Positions 40,481 through 55,180 of a DNA stretch of 64,000 nucleotides are shown one piece after another. The stretch covers positions 2,111,087 to 2,175,086 of the forward strand of contig OX442314.1 in the NCBI GenBank assembly GCA_949358305.1, given 5' to 3'. Source of the stretch: Strigamia acuminata. Its lineage: Eukaryota; Arthropoda; Chilopoda; Geophilomorpha; Linotaeniidae. Made by a program: the position numbers and the translations under genes. Within the stretch, counting starts at the first letter, position 1; every line of letters starts with the position of its first letter. The notes below the pieces were generated by a model. It was not told the origin of the DNA. It made no database searches and worked only from the letters and a program-made list of their open reading frames with translations.

Positions 40481-42053
40481 TGTGACGATTCTACTTTTGG
40501 CTGAATAATTAGCCATTACAAGAGATAAATCGGTTTAGACAAGACATTTCTACAACTAGAAATAACCTAACCGAGATAAGCTACGGAAGTCTGTACAACG
40601 TGAATATGTGATCAAATATAACAACTTACGATTTTGTGTGATATAATTTACATGTTTATTAACATTACAACTGGAGTTGGGGTTCTGGATAAGTGTAACG
40701 GCGGCTACACTGGTTGAGGTTCCGGGCGATGCTGTTCGAGTGGTGCGGCTGACTTTGCGGCATCGTCACAGTTAGCGCTACGGAGACGTATTCGGTCCCG
40801 CAGCTCGGATATCTATTAATACGAAGAATCCTTCGTATTTGGTCGGGAATATTCATTAGAATATTCCGTATTCAAATCATCAAAACATTATTAGTGTAAT
40901 ATAACAAATGAATTGTTATATTGTTATTCTATGGGCGGGGACAGTCACGACAGTCGAGGGAACCATCGCGGGAGTTGTTGAAGCTCCATCCGCCAGCATG
41001 CCTTACGACGACAAGATCTCGTGATCAGGCGCCGGGTATTTGTTTTCTGCGACGAGTCGCTTTCAGTGGTACCAACCACTGGGTAAACAGTTCCTGGGGG
41101 ACTACCAGATCGGCATTACCAATACCCGAGTGTTTGTTTAGCGCAAGGTATGAATGCAATTGCTCACGGGCCACCAACCCGGTGCGTCGCCTGTGAATAA
41201 GGCTTTTACCGACCTCGGACAAGTCTTGCCCACTTAACGGAAGGGCCAATGCACTGCATCGGAACCCTGGGAAAACAGTTTGCCCATATTTGTTAAACGA
41301 GTTCGACTTCTCGTATATGTGCTCTGGCAGAGCATCTGACCTATGATCGGAGAATCTCGCAAATAGATGCGACTATCACCGATCATATAATTTGACATTT
41401 GTTTAACGGGTTAGTCATTCCCGTGCATGAGCGATATACTAAGCCACCGTATGAAATCCTACTGTCCCTTAGAACAGCTGGCTAACACTACGGGGCCATT
41501 TCATGTGTGAAACATGTCTATTACCGGAGTTAGCCTTCCCGAAAGGGCCCTACAACAAGCAATAACAAACTAGTAATAATACTATTTGTGGAGAGCTGAG
41601 GAGGCCTGATGTGTCGATAAAGAAAGTGAGATCCAACGATAACAACTTATCAATACAAACAATATAAACATATTCAGAATCAAGCCAAGCGGGGAGCTCG
41701 TGAGAACCAGAGCTTATATGGTTCTAGAGAACAATCAGATTGGCGACAGCCAATCAGGTGTCTGAATCGATGGATTCGTGGATCACTAGTCCGGACCTAA
41801 TATTGAACTGGGTCCCGAAGAGTCCGATTGGTCATCTTCAACAGGTAAGTAAAACCGGATATTGATTCGATAGAATCAATATCTCAAGTAAATAATACTT
41901 AGCTTAGTCCAATAAAATACTGTATATTTTATTCGCAACGTTATATTAATTCTTTAATATAACTCGCAACTTTATCGAGTTTAAACTGCGCGCGTTAGAC
42001 AAACAGCGCCATCTAGTGTGAACATTGGATAATACGGTTTTATAACCGTCACA
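40481..42053 (-). repeat. 3' LTR of element 2 (LTR type 2, 1573 bp)
   Basis: Same ends and same outer thirds as type 1, but the block from about 41285 to 41690 differs at many positions and is 14 bp longer. The variant block is shared with 58966-60430. Confidence 0.95.
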
Positions 42054-42772
42054 CATCCCCCGGTGACAAGCATAGAGTTTCCAACTCTTTAATTGTCATT
42101 CTTAATATCTTAAGAAATGTTCACCAAATTCTATTGAATTGTTAGACTCAACTCGTACTCTTTTTTAATTTATTTAAAATTAATCAACTACTTTCTTTCA
42201 GGAACAGCGTAGACGATTAGACTAATCGGCTTTCCCGCACAGCACATCTCCCGGTTGCCAAGCAACGAAATGAACTCGTCCGAACTCGTTCTCATGTTCG
42301 ACAGCGCGGATTTCAAAGGAAATCTTAACTTCTCTGATCAAAATAAATTTCTCCGTAGTTTATATAATTCAGATGAGACATTAAATAAATTTATGCAAAT
42401 TTTATTTATCAAATCTAAACTACGAATCATTCTTTATTACGGTTGTTATAAAAATGAAAACTGACTTCAACTCGAAGTCTTTTAAAACTTTGATCAAAGT
42501 GAAAACAAAACACACAAATCTTTATGTAATTCAACCACATCTAATTATGAAAATAATCAAGATCAACAACATAAATTGAATTCAAACTTGAATCCAATTT
42601 TCAAAATTAACTTATTCTTAGGAATATTAATAATTAGCTCAAAAATCTTCAAACATTTAAACAAATTATTCTTAATTCGGAAATAAACGAAATCACACTT
42701 GAAAACACAACAAACAACACTTGGCATATTTTAAATTTAAAATATCCACTCGGAAAAAAAAATGTTTTACTT

Positions 42773-44272
42773 CTATTCTTTCTTCTCGACGTTGGTCGAC
42801 TTCTCAACAGGTTTCTCGACTTCAGTCGAGGTTAGGAAATCTGAAGATTCTTCAGTTGCCTCAGTGGAGGCGGCGGAAAATACTGCTTCCTCGGGTTTTT
42901 CCACTTCCGCCGGACTCGGCGGAGGGAACGGCAAATCTTCAAAAAGATCAGCCACGAAGTCGACGATAGAAATCGGATTCTCCTCGGCATCCTCGTACTT
43001 CGACTCGTCGGAAACATCCGACTTGGCCACTGGAGGAACCTCCGGTTTTTTACCTTGCTCCGACACAATCTTCTGGAGCCGACGGGCTCGTCCTCGAGCG
43101 ACGATGTTTTGTCGCTGCTCCTGGGCAATTGCTTTAGCTCTGTCCAGTGTAAGGCATCCTCGCCCACGAGACATGGTTCTCGGACGAGTTACCACTTCTT
43201 CCTCGACGCTCTCAACCTCTTGCACCGTTTCGTCCGAAACTTCGGATACATTCGACGAAGGTGGGTGTCGAAAGGCTTCGACCGTCAGTCCTGCATTGGC
43301 AGCGGCTCTTTCCTTCGTGAGGAACCTGGGGTCGATGTAAACGGCTTCTCCTCGAGCGTTGAGAAACACGCGACAAATTGGGCAGTGAGCCCAACATCTC
43401 TTCTCGTTGGGCTTCATCCCCTTCACGACATGGGGTTCCACCTCCTTGCGCCAGGGCTCTGAGCGCGGTCGCACCTTCGTGCCTCGGCAGTTGGGGCATC
43501 TCATAAGAGAAGAGCCGGCGGAAGCACCGCAACACCAACCACAACCAACACAAAATGGACAGATGGTCTCCGTCGCTTGGTCGGTGACAATATTGTCGTG
43601 GGGAATTCCCTGCGCAATATCCCGCGCACACTGCTCACGGCGCTTTTGGGCCGCCTCGTCCTTCTTCTTGGCTTTATAAGCCATGCGCTGCGCGTTGGGA
43701 CGGGTCGTCGACGCGGGTAGCCGAAAAGCTCCTGGCGGAGGTTCCGTCCATCCAGACGAAGAGGCAGACGACTCTGCTCCGGCGGGAATCCATCCTGGAT
43801 TCGCAGCTACAGTGGTAACTGGGGCACTAACAACGGAAGTATTCGCGACGATTGGCGGAACACTTGCTACGGGTGGCTGGAACACTGGCGTGTGTGGAGC
43901 CAACGGGACACTGATGACGTTAGTCGGTGGGTGTACCACTTGCGCGAGCGGGGCCAACTGGGCCACTGGAACTGTCAGCTGCGCACCTATTCCAGGAAAG
44001 ACTTCCGTTGGCAATGGAGCATTTGCTTGCATGTCGGGCGGAAGACATTCCGGGTGCGAGCCAATCCAATTCAGCGCGGCCAATTGAAGCGGCGTCAGGT
44101 TGAACGTCGGCACAGGTGCAATTTGTTGCAACCTCATCAAATTCCGTTCGGCGGAACGACGCTGTTCTCCCTCCGTTGAGGTGGACGAGCTGGAGCTGGA
44201 ACTTCGTCGATGCCGACGATGACTGCGTTTAGAATGATGTTTATTCGAACCCATTCTAAACAAATAAATCAT
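42773..44272 (-). CDS. ORF3 of element 2
   Basis: 499 codons, identical in protein sequence to the element 1 copy as far as I can see, with the same acceptor just before the second ATG. Only a homopolymer length difference in the DNA after the stop was noticed (around 42755). Confidence 0.85.
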   Translation of the reverse strand: MIYLFRMGSNKHHSKRSHRRHRRSSSSSSSTSTEGEQRRSAERNLMRLQQIAPVPTFNLTPLQLAALNWIGSHPECLPPDMQANAPLPTEVFPGIGAQLTVPVAQLAPLAQVVHPPTNVISVPLAPHTPVFQPPVASVPPIVANTSVVSAPVTTVAANPGWIPAGAESSASSSGWTEPPPGAFRLPASTTRPNAQRMAYKAKKKDEAAQKRREQCARDIAQGIPHDNIVTDQATETICPFCVGCGWCCGASAGSSLMRCPNCRGTKVRPRSEPWRKEVEPHVVKGMKPNEKRCWAHCPICRVFLNARGEAVYIDPRFLTKERAAANAGLTVEAFRHPPSSNVSEVSDETVQEVESVEEEVVTRPRTMSRGRGCLTLDRAKAIAQEQRQNIVARGRARRLQKIVSEQGKKPEVPPVAKSDVSDESKYEDAEENPISIVDFVADLFEDLPFPPPSPAEVEKPEEAVFSAASTEATEESSDFLTSTEVEKPVEKSTNVEKKE

Positions 44273-45353
44273 TTATTAAAATAATTTTCACTTCAAACTC
44301 CCAAAATTCTTTGTATTCAAAAAAATTGTAAACTACGTTCGTAACAACTTCGTGTAAACCGAGTTATTTATAACTTGTATCACATGGCACTTAATGACTC
44401 ATGTCCCCTTGTGTTTCCGACAAGAGAATAGACTCGCCCGAAGGATTTTTTCAAAATCGCAACTTGTTGAGTTTTCTCTCGAAAATTCTTTTTAGCTATC
44501 TTTTCAATAGAAATTCTAGTTCTGAATAATTAATTATTCCATTCCACGTGTGAGTGAAAAAAAAATAAAATACCGAATAAACTTCGGTTGAGAATTTATT
44601 ACGAATAAAAATTACCCAAGCCTCGACCGCGACTTAATTTAATTAGTGCTACTACGCTTAAGTTAACAAATACTTGTTTAAATTCAAGCCATCTAATTCA
44701 TTCGATAGAATAATTAATTTCCCCGCTAAATTAGCTAAGTCACGTTTATAACTACACGTGAATCTTTCCAAGTTTTAATCAAACTTTATCGGGACGCCGT
44801 ATACAAGTGTTACGAATATTTTCACAACTTTTGACAAAGAATTCAAAATTTACTTACGTAACTATCGCTTTAGGAACTCCTAAATTTCTGTAACTCTCAC
44901 TTAATGGATAAGTCCGTTCGTTTAAATCTTTCTCGACGTGCGAAGAAAAGGTAGAGACGAGTAGACCGGTGTCCACGTGTTGAAGTGTGTGTGTGCAATG
45001 AACCCTGGGATTTTTATCCCCTTTTAATCGGGTTCGAGGTTTAATCGCACTTCGATAATCACGTGTCTTCGTGAGAAGACGAGATCACTTGTTTCAAGTA
45101 AATCTTCGTATTTTTTAATAATAAAAAATACCTGCATATCTCAAATAAAGTCAATCAAAGAGATAATCTATCGAAACTAATCAATTCCGATACAAATTTA
45201 TATTTTAATATAAATCTGACGAAAATGTGTATTTATTATGTCCCCCGGTGTTGAGATTATAAATCTCTACACGAATTTAGACATGTAAATAAGCACACAT
45301 CAAGTTTTAAATAAAACTTTATTAAATCCTAGGTAAACTTTGAGATTTTTATC

Positions 45354-48300
45354 TCATTGTTGGTAAGGCTTCTTAAATACTGCCGTAATATTTCGCACGA
45401 AATTTTCATCTGAATATTTCGGATTTGGAACTCGTTCTCTTCGAGGACGCGTGCTAGTTCGTTCAACTAGTTTCTGGGGTTTACGTGGTTTGCGAGGAGG
45501 TTTCTTTAGAGGTTCTCCTCGTTCCACTGCTGCTTTCTTATCCACAGCAATTAATCGCTGTCGATGTCTATGTTTAGACTTTTCTTGTACAGATTTTTTA
45601 GTCTGTATTTGGGGCGATTCGGATAATTCCATCGGAACTTCCGTAGGAGTTTCAGGAATTATTTCCTTTTGAACAGGTGGTGACGGAAGTTCATTACTTT
45701 CGTCCATCCATTTAGGATTTTCCTGATCTGTATTTGAAGCAGTTTTCTGCCCTATTTTCCAAGTTTCAATTGGATATAACGGCGTATAAGGATATAAAGC
45801 CTTAATGTTCACTGATTTTTCTATTGAACCATCAGCAAGTTTGCGTAATTTATACGCGCTACCTGGAAGGATTTCGACAATCTCCCAAGGACCGTCCCGC
45901 TTCTCAGCAAGACCTGCGGAGATCTTTTTGTCTGCGCACGAGAGAATGTGAGTTTGTTTCCAAACTAAATCTCCAACTTCGAATTCAATAATTGTGAACT
46001 TTTGTTCGTGAATCTTACGATGTCTTTCGTAATTCAATTGAATTCTTCTGTGCATCTCTTGATGCGCTCTACGTAATATGTCAAGTAATTCTCGAACATA
46101 CTTCTCAGGGTTATGCTTGTCAAATGGGTTGGCATGCCTGAGAATTCTCGGATCGAAAGGTAAGGTAACAATTCTCCCCGTATTAAGCAACATCGGTGTC
46201 GAATTTGTTGCATCCGATTTATTATTACGAATTACAAACGCAAATTCGTCTAAATATCGCGGCCATTGGGTGTGCACATCCGTGTAAATTGCCAATAAAA
46301 TCTTAATGTCCCTGTTGGCTCTCTCTGTCGGGTTAGCCTGAGCATGATAAGTGCTCGTATGAGCCGGTCGGATATGATAAGTTTCGCAATATTCATTATA
46401 AATATCTGAAACGAATTGTTTCCCATTATCACTAACAATCTTTTTTGGGTGACCCCAACGATTTGCAACAGATCTTAATTCTTGAACGCAATTAGCGCTC
46501 GTGGCTTTGGTTAAAGCTTTAATCTCTACAAATTTAGTACAGTTGTCAATTATGACGAAGACGTACTGGTTTTGGGATCTCCCAGCTGGTTTTGGCCCCA
46601 TTAAGTCCATATTAATATGTTCCCAAGGGTTGGTCATGTTATGAGGTACGTAAGGACCTGCACGCTTTTTCTGCTGATCCGGTTTGTATTGACTACAATG
46701 GGGGCAGCTTTTAACGTAATTTCTTACGCTTCGGCTCATTCCTGGCCAGTAGTAAATCAATCGAGTTTTCTCGAGAGTTTTACTCATGCCTGCGTGGCCG
46801 CTCAAGGGGTGGCCATGACAGGCGAAAAGCACTCGCTTTATGAGTGAACTGGGAACAACCGCTTTGAAGCCATTACCAGAGTCGTTGAGCTCTTCTTCAA
46901 ATGAAGGATTAAAGAAAATGATCATTTGATCGCCATCATCTTCCTTTTTGTCCAAACAATAGTTTCTAACTTTGTTTTTCCATTCTTTTATTTCCGATTT
47001 CGGAATTCCGACAATTCTGTCGAATAAAAGATACTCTCGAATGCGTTTACATTCAGTGTCGACTAACTGCGCATCAATTATTTCCCTTCTTGTAGGTGGG
47101 ACTTCTTTTATCACATCAGTGAGAGCACTATACAAAGTTTCTTGTATCTCCTCCCCCTCCCTTTCTTCAGAATATTCTTTAGAATTTTCTGAAAAATGGA
47201 CACGAACATTTGCTAAATATTCTGACCTTCCTGGAGCACGATTCAAAGAAATCGAAGGATTGCCGTCCCATTCTGGCCAATACTGATTTATTTCGATGGG
47301 TTCCACATGATCACGAAGAGGAATGTCTTCCTCTCCTAATGGAGCTCTTGAAAGTGCGTCTGCAACTTGGTTATAAGCACCCCTTCGAAATACAATCTTG
47401 AAAGCACCACATTGGATTCTTAAGGCCCATCGACCAAATTTTCCAGATGGCTCAGGCGTTCGCATAAGCCATTTTAATGCTTCAGCATCTGACTCGAGTG
47501 TAAAAGTACCATATTCTAAATATGGTTTAAAACGATCAATAGCCCACACGACTGCGAGGCATTCGAGTTCTGGCGTTGTGTAACGCTTCTCCGCTCCTCT
47601 CAGTACTCTGCTTGCGTAAGCTACAGGTCTGGGTGCCGTGCCCGTTTTCTTTTTGTCTTTATCTAAAAGATCAACATCTTGGCAGATGACAGCTCCTAAG
47701 CCTTCGTGGGATGCGTCAGTCATGACTACGAAAGGTTTGGACATGTCTGGTTTGTGCAGACAATTGTCGTTACAAAGCAGCGCTTTAATTTTATTAAAAG
47801 CTTCAGTTTGAGCATCTCCCCATTCAAATGGAGTTTTCTCATTCATCATACATGTGTATGGCGCAGCAATGGCTCCGTGATTAGGAACGAACTTCCTGAA
47901 GAAGTTTGTCATTCCATGAAACCGTTGAATGTCTTTAGCACATGTTGGAGTCGGAAATTTCATAATTGCAGAAATTTTATCGGGATCTCCATATAAACCG
48001 TCAGGTTTAATCCAATGTCCTAAGAACTTAAGTTCTGTTCTTCCAAAACGAGACTTCGCTTTATTGATTGTCATATTAGCTTTATTAAGCTTTTCCAACA
48101 CGTCTCGGACATGAATGAGATGTTCATCCCAAGTATTCGAATAGACAATTACGTCGTCTAAATAAACTAACGCGTAGTTTTGCAATGCTGAGCCTAAAAC
48201 GCCTTCCATCAATCGTTGGAAAGTGCAAGGAGCATTACAAAGTCCAAATGGCATTCGCACAAATTGGTAAGGACCATTCGGTGTGTAAAAGGCCGTCTTT

Positions 48301-49527
48301 GGACGATCTTCTTTACACATCTCGACTTGGTAATATCCTTTGACCAGGTCAATGGATGTGAAATACCTTCCTGGTCCAGTATTATGCAAAAGCAGATCTA
48401 TACTAGGCATCTGAATCACATCTAATTCGGTGATTGCATTCAACCACCTATAGTCGATACACATTCTGTACGTACCATCAGGTTTCGCAACAATTACAGG
48501 ATGGCTAATGAATGGCCCAGTGGCCTTTTCAATTAGTCCATCTTGTTCTAGTTCAGCAACTAATTTGGACATAATGGCTCTCTTGGCCGGATTGTACATG
48601 CGGTACTGCATTCTGGGCAATGAATGCCCTTCTTTGAATTTAATACGATGTTGAGTAACATTCGTACATCCAACTTGGTCACGAAATACATTAGATACTG
48701 CATTGACCACTTCTCGAAGCGCTAGGCGCTGTTCAGGAGTGCAATCACTACCTTCAACTAACTTCTCATCCCATTCTAAAACGGGTGCATCAGATAATTC
48801 AGTTGAATCAGCAACTGACGCCAGTTCTTCTAAATATTCGAAAGTAATTCGATTTAGAGGTGCCATTGCAAAGTTATCCTCTTCTGACACATAAGGGGCG
48901 GACCAAGTAGGTTTATCAGCACAAGAGAACTCTTGGAGATGTGGATGTGTACTAATCTTTTGTCGACGCATAAAATTATGTCCGAGTATTAATCCACAGA
49001 CTCGTTTGGCTAAAACGATGAAATTCATCGGCGTGCATTCATCAGCCCACTGTACGCACAAAGTTATTTGTCCGACTGGTTTGTGCGCTACACCTACAGC
49101 ATTAACCAACATGTTTCTGGGTGCTTCTTGTAAAAAATCAGGCAGAGCTTGAGTTTCTGACAAAAGCTGTTCCCCAATATAACATTGAGAAGCTCCTGTG
49201 TCCATGAGCGCATTGTAGGTGAGCCCACCAATTGTGACTTTCATTCGAGGATCGTCTTTATTATTACCCAAAGTAATATTGTGCAAATTATTGCTCCCGA
49301 TGACTCTGTTGAGTCGTCTAGGTCTACAAAATTTCTTCGTGTAACATTTATGTGGAAACAATGTCAAGCTCTTGAATTGCTCCGTCATCTTTTGTAGATT
49401 TTCATCTACTCCACCGCTATGACTAGTGGCTTCTTCTAGAAACGTAGTTTCCACGTCCATGAACAACGAGTCCGACATAGCATCAGCTATTTCTGGGGGC
49501 TGAATGAATCCTTCATCCCCCGGATCT
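45354..49527 (-). CDS. pol: pol of element 2
   Basis: Complete (1374 codons from the first ATG at 49478) and identical to pol of element 1 by eye, with all catalytic residues. It is preceded by the same frameshift signal (slip site 49529-49535, hairpin 49495-49521). It would not be expressed normally because the element's promoter side and primer site are gone. Confidence 0.95.
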
Positions 49528-51627
49528 AGTTTTTTGCACTAGAATCAGTCGAATCGTTAGATTCAGGTTTAGCCAATTGTTTGACTATCTCAGCTAATTG
49601 ATTAGTGAGCGTCGACTGCAGTTTATTCTCAAAATTATTAAATTTGGAATCAAGTTTCACATCTAGTGTCGCATCCAACACTTCTTGGGTTACCCAATTA
49701 GGTTTACGCTTAGCAGAGGGATCCAAAGTTGGATTATCTGGGGTATTTCGCTTCTGAATGTCTTCAGACTTAAAATTCGAACGGGGTTTTAAATCTGGAC
49801 ACTCTCGTCGGAAATGTCCGGGTTTCTTACAATTAAAGCAAACCATTTGTCCCCTCCTGTTGGGGTCTACTACACCATTTACTGCGTAAATTAGTTCACA
49901 TTCTTCGGGTAACTCATCTGTACAGAAATTAATCTGTTCATCTGATTCCAAAGTCAGGGACTTGGCGTTATTTTTAGGTTGCGAACGAGTGTCCGGTTTC
50001 CTAGGTGGGAAAACGACTGGATCGTTTACTCTCACCCCATTGGCTGTACGGCTGTACAGTCCTTTCTTCTTTGTAATAGCATTATAAATGTCTATGAAGG
50101 GAAGTTCATCTAAACCTTGCGTGTGCAAGAGAAGATCGTTGGCGGGAGTAATGCTTCCCAAGAATATACTCGCAGCTCCCTGAGAGTTAAGGTTATCTTG
50201 TAATAACCAAAGTTGGTAAAACTTATGTGTATAATCATACAAGTTTTCTGATTCGAGCTGTCTCAACTTTGTTAATTGGGTTGTTCGTTCCAAGCATGTG
50301 GCAACAAACCTTCCTCTAAACGCTTTTTCAAACGTGTCCCAATTATGAAAGTCGTTTCGTCTCTCTTGAAACCAACTATATGCGAGGTCGGTTAAGTAAC
50401 CAGCCACGCCTTTTACTAACATTTCATCGAGTGAAATATTTCGTAGAAACGCAACGTTTCGAATTATACTGAGGAAGCGCTCGCTTTCTTCAGTTTTACC
50501 CGAAAATACAGGTATATCGGGAGGTTTCAAACTTATAGTTTGGGGTGTTGCAGGGGTGGAATTCTTTCCTACTTGGGCTAGTTTATGCATATTTAATGCA
50601 ATAGTGGCTAAGTCGTCTGCTGACATCCCAAAACTACTTGTTGGTCGCGAATTATCATTCGTCGAACCATTATTAAAATGACTCGAGTTATTTTGACTAG
50701 AGCCGTTAAAATTATTGGGGTTGAAATTATTTGACCCTCCTTGATTTTGTCTACCTTGATGGCCAAGATTCGAATGGTTATTCGGTCCACCTTGGTTGTC
50801 AAAATTTGAATGATTATTCGATCCACGGGGATTTTGTCTTCTTTGGTTACCAAAGTTGGAATGATTATTTGCTCCACCTTGATTTCCAAAGTTCGAATGA
50901 TTATTCGAATTTCCCTGATAACCTTGATTCGAAAAATTATTCGACTGGTTCTGATTGCCAGGTTGTGAATAATTATTCCACTGGTCTTGATTACCGAAAC
51001 TTGAACAGTTATTCGGGTTATTTAAGTTATTTAAGTTCGGCTGAACTGGATAACTTCCTTGCGATATAGGCAATTGGTTTGGAATATTATTATTTCCAGA
51101 AAAAGGATTCAAACGATTGTTTGGATCGACTATTCCTCTTAGCTGCGCGCTTAGATCATTATTTAATCCATGCGTGGGTTCAGCAGCAAGATTCGGACAA
51201 CTGTTGGCTCCATTCGGAAAACCAGGATTCGGGTTTTTATTATTATTAAGACCCATAAATCTTCTTTTATGAGAAGCAACAAATTGATTATTCATTCGCC
51301 GATAAAACGCTTGTTCAAAACTGCCGGGTGTAGGATCCTGTTGATCCCAACGAGATTTCCGGTTGGTCGTCGGAGGTCCTGTCGTCTTCTGACGATACCG
51401 AGTGATCGGTGTTGTCGTATTCAAACCAGGATCTGTCGGTCCTTGATTACGTGGAGTCTGTGATCTAGAACTAGAATGCTCCGACGGATCTCGATGTGTG
51501 TTAACAAAATCTAAAACTTCGGCCATTGTTCCAAATTGAATTGGATTCAAACAATAATCTCGACAAATAAAAAGTCCAGCTGGACCTAAATGTGATCCAT
51601 CTTGTGGACGATTCATTTCCTCCACGG
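49526..51627 (-). pseudogene. gag: gag of element 2, N-terminus lost
   Basis: Matches gag of element 1 from about residue 72 to the end (Asn-rich domain, capsid domain, CCHC knuckle). Homology stops at 51627, where the inverted fragment begins after 4 bp of filler (AAGA). The first 71 codons, leader and primer site are absent. Confidence 0.9.
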
Positions 51628-51631
51628 AAGA

Positions 51632-52071
51632 AGAACCATATAAGCTCTGGTTCTCACGAGCTCCCCCCTTGGCTTGAATGAATATTGTTGTATTGCATTG
51701 TTGTTATCGTATGATCTCACTTTCTCTCACGACACATCGGGCCTCCTCAGCTCTCAATGGATATGTATTATTACTATCGTGTTATTGCTTGTTGTAGGGC
51801 CCATCTGGGAAGGCTAACCTTGTAGACATGTTTCACACATGAAATGGCCCCGTAGTGTTAGCCGGCTGTTCTAAGGGACAGTAGGATTTCATACGGTGGC
51901 GTAGTATATCGCTCATGCACGGGATTGATTAACCTGTTAAACAAATATCAAATTATATGATCGGTGATAGTCGCATCTATCTGCGCGATTCTCCGATCAT
52001 AGGTCAGATGCTCTGCCAGAGCACATATACGGGAAGTCAAACCCGTCAAACAAATACGGGCAAACTGTTTT
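51632..52071 (+). repeat. Internal LTR fragment (type 1), inverted
   Basis: 440 bp equal to 57734-58173 of the full inverted LTR, starting just before the TATA box and ending at AAACTGTTTT. It shares with that LTR a private variant (GCTCCCCCCTTGG where element 1 has GCTCCCCGCTTGG), so both come from the same parent element. Confidence 0.85.
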
Positions 52072-52076
52072 CAAAC

Positions 52077-54099
52077 TTATAACCAAGTTGCAGACGCACT
52101 TTCAAGAGCTCCATTAGGAGAGGAAGACATTCCTCTTCGTGATCATGTGGAACCCATCGAAATAAATCAGTATTGGCCAGAATGGGACGGCAATCCTTCG
52201 ATTTCTTTGAATCGTGCTCCAGGAAGGTCAGAATATTTAGCAAATGTTCGTGTCCATTTTTCAGAAAATTCTAAAGAATATTCTGAAGAAAGGGAGGGGG
52301 AGGAGATACAAGAAACTTTGTATAGTGCTCTCACTGATGTGATAAAAGAAGTCCCACCTACAAGAAGGGAAATAATTGATGCGCAGTTAGTCGACACTGA
52401 ATGTAAACGCATTCGAGAGTATCTTTTATTCGACAGAATTGTCGGAATTCCGAAATCGGAAATAAAAGAATGGAAAAACAAAGTTAGAAACTATTGTTTG
52501 GACAAAAAGGAAGATGATGGCGATCAAATGATCATTTTCTTTAATCCTTCATTTGAAGAAGAGCTCAACGACTCTGGTAATGGTTTCAAAGCGGTTGTTC
52601 CCAGTTCACTCATAAAGCGAGTGCTTTTCGCCTGTCATGGCCACCCCTTGAGCGGCCACGCAGGCATGAGTAAAACTCTCGAGAAAACTCGATTGATTTA
52701 CTACTGGCCAGGAATGAGCCGAAGCGTAAGAAATTACGTTAAAAGCTGCCCCCATTGTAGTCAATACAAACCGGATCAGCAGAAAAAGCGTGCAGGTCCT
52801 TACGTACCTCATAACATGACCAACCCTTGGGAACATATTAATATGGACTTAATGGGGCCAAAACCAGCTGGGAGATCCCAAAACCAGTACGTCTTCGTCA
52901 TAATTGACAACTGTACTAAATTTGTAGAGATTAAAGCTTTAACCAAAGCCACGAGCGCTAATTGCGTTCAAGAATTAAGATCTGTTGCAAATCGTTGGGG
53001 TCACCCAAAAAAGATTGTTAGTGATAATGGGAAACAATTCGTTTCAGATATTTATAATGAATATTGCGAAACTTATCATATCCGACCGGCTCATACGAGC
53101 ACTTATCATGCTCAGGCTAACCCGACAGAGAGAGCCAACAGGGACATTAAGATTTTATTGGCAATTTACACGGATGTGCACACCCAATGGCCGCGATATT
53201 TAGACGAATTTGCGTTTGTAATTCGTAATAATAAATCGGATGCAACAAATTCGACACCGATGTTGCTTAATACGGGGAGAATTGTTACCTTACCTTTCGA
53301 TCCGAGAATTCTCAGGCATGCCAACCCATTTGACAAGCATAACCCTGAGAAGTATGTTCGAGAATTACTTGACATATTACGTAGAGCGCATCAAGAGATG
53401 CACAGAAGAATTCAATTGAATTACGAAAGACATCGTAAGATTCACGAACAAAAGTTCACAATTATTGAATTCGAAGTTGGAGATTTAGTTTGGAAACAAA
53501 CTCACATTCTCTCGTGCGCAGACAAAAAGATCTCCGCAGGTCTTGCTGAGAAGCGGGACGGTCCTTGGGAGATTGTCGAAATCCTTCCAGGTAGCGCGTA
53601 TAAATTACGCAAACTTGCTGATGGTTCAATAGAAAAATCAGTGAACATTAAGGCTTTATATCCTTATACGCCGTTATATCCAATTGAAACTTGGAAAATA
53701 GGGCAGAAAACTGCTTCAAATACAGATCAGGAAAATCCTAAATGGATGGACGAAAGTAATGAACTTCCGTCACCACCTGTTCAAAAGGAAATAATTCCTG
53801 AAACTCCTACGGAAGTTCCGATGGAATTATCCGAATCGCCCCAAATACAGACTAAAAAATCTGTACAAGAAAAGTCTAAACATAGACATCGACAGCGATT
53901 AATTGCTGTGGATAAGAAAGCAGCAGTGGAACGAGGAGAACCTCTAAAGAAACCTCCTCGCAAACCACGTAAACCCCAGAAACTAGTTGAACGAACTAGC
54001 ACGCATCCTCGAAGAGAACGAGTTCCAAATCCGAAATATTCAGATGAAAATTTCGTGCGAAATATTACGGCAGTATTTAAGAAGCCTTACCAACAATGA
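52077..54099 (+). pseudogene. pol: pol fragment: end of RNase H and integrase, inverted
   Basis: This corresponds to residues about 701-1374 of pol: the RNase H end (NQVADALSRAPL), the HHCC and D,D35E integrase, and the basic tail. One substitution is visible (THPRRERV where other copies have TRPRRERV). Protease and RT are deleted. The joint with the LTR fragment carries the extra CAAAC (52072-52076), a repeat of bases just before it. Confidence 0.9.
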
Positions 54100-55180
54100 G
54101 ATAAAAATCTCAAAGTTTACCTAGGATTTAATAAAGTTTTATTTAAAACTTGATGTGTGCTTATTTACATGTCTAAATTCGTGTAGAGATTTATAATCTC
54201 AACACCGGGGGACATAATAAATACACATTTTCGTCAGATTTATATTAAAATATAAATTTGTATCGGAATTGATTAGTTTCGATAGATTATCTCTTTGATT
54301 GACTTTATTTGAGATATGCAGGTATTTTTTATTATTAAAAAATACGAAGATTTACTTGAAACAAGTGATCTCGTCTTCTCACGAAGACACGTGATTATCG
54401 AAGTGCGATTAAACCTCGAACCCGATTAAAAGGGGATAAAAATCCCAGGGTTCATTGCACACACACACTTCAACACGTGGACACCGGTCTACTCGTCTCT
54501 ACCTTTTCTTCGCACGTCGAGAAAGATTTAAACGAACGGACTTATCCATTAAGTGAGAGTTACAGAAATTTAGGAGTTCCTAAAGCGATAGTTACGTAAG
54601 TAAATTTTGAATTCTTTGTCAAAAGTTGTGAAAATATTCGTAACACTTGTATACGGCGTCCCGATAAAGTTTGATTAAAACTTGGAAAGATTCACGTGTA
54701 GTTATAAACGTGACTTAGCTAATTTAGCGGGGAAATTAATTATTCTATCGAATGAATTAGATGGCTTGAATTTAAACAAGTATTTGTTAACTTAAGCGTA
54801 GTAGCACTAATTAAATTAAGTCGCGGTCGAGGCTTGGGTAATTTTTATTCGTAATAAATTCTCAACCGAAGTTTATTCGGTATTTTATTTTTTTTTCACT
54901 CACACGTGGAATGGAATAATTAATTATTCAGAACTAGAATTTCTATTGAAAAGATAGCTAAAAAGAATTTTCGAGAGAAAACTCAACAAGTTGCGATTTT
55001 GAAAAAATCCTTCGGGCGAATCTATTCTCTTGTCGGAAACACAAGGGGACATGAGTCATTAAGTGCCATGTGATACAAGTTATAAATAACTCGGTTTACA
55101 CGAAGTTGTTACGAACGTAGTTTACAATTTTTTTGAATACAAAGAATTTTGGGAGTTTGAAGTGAAAATTATTTTAATAA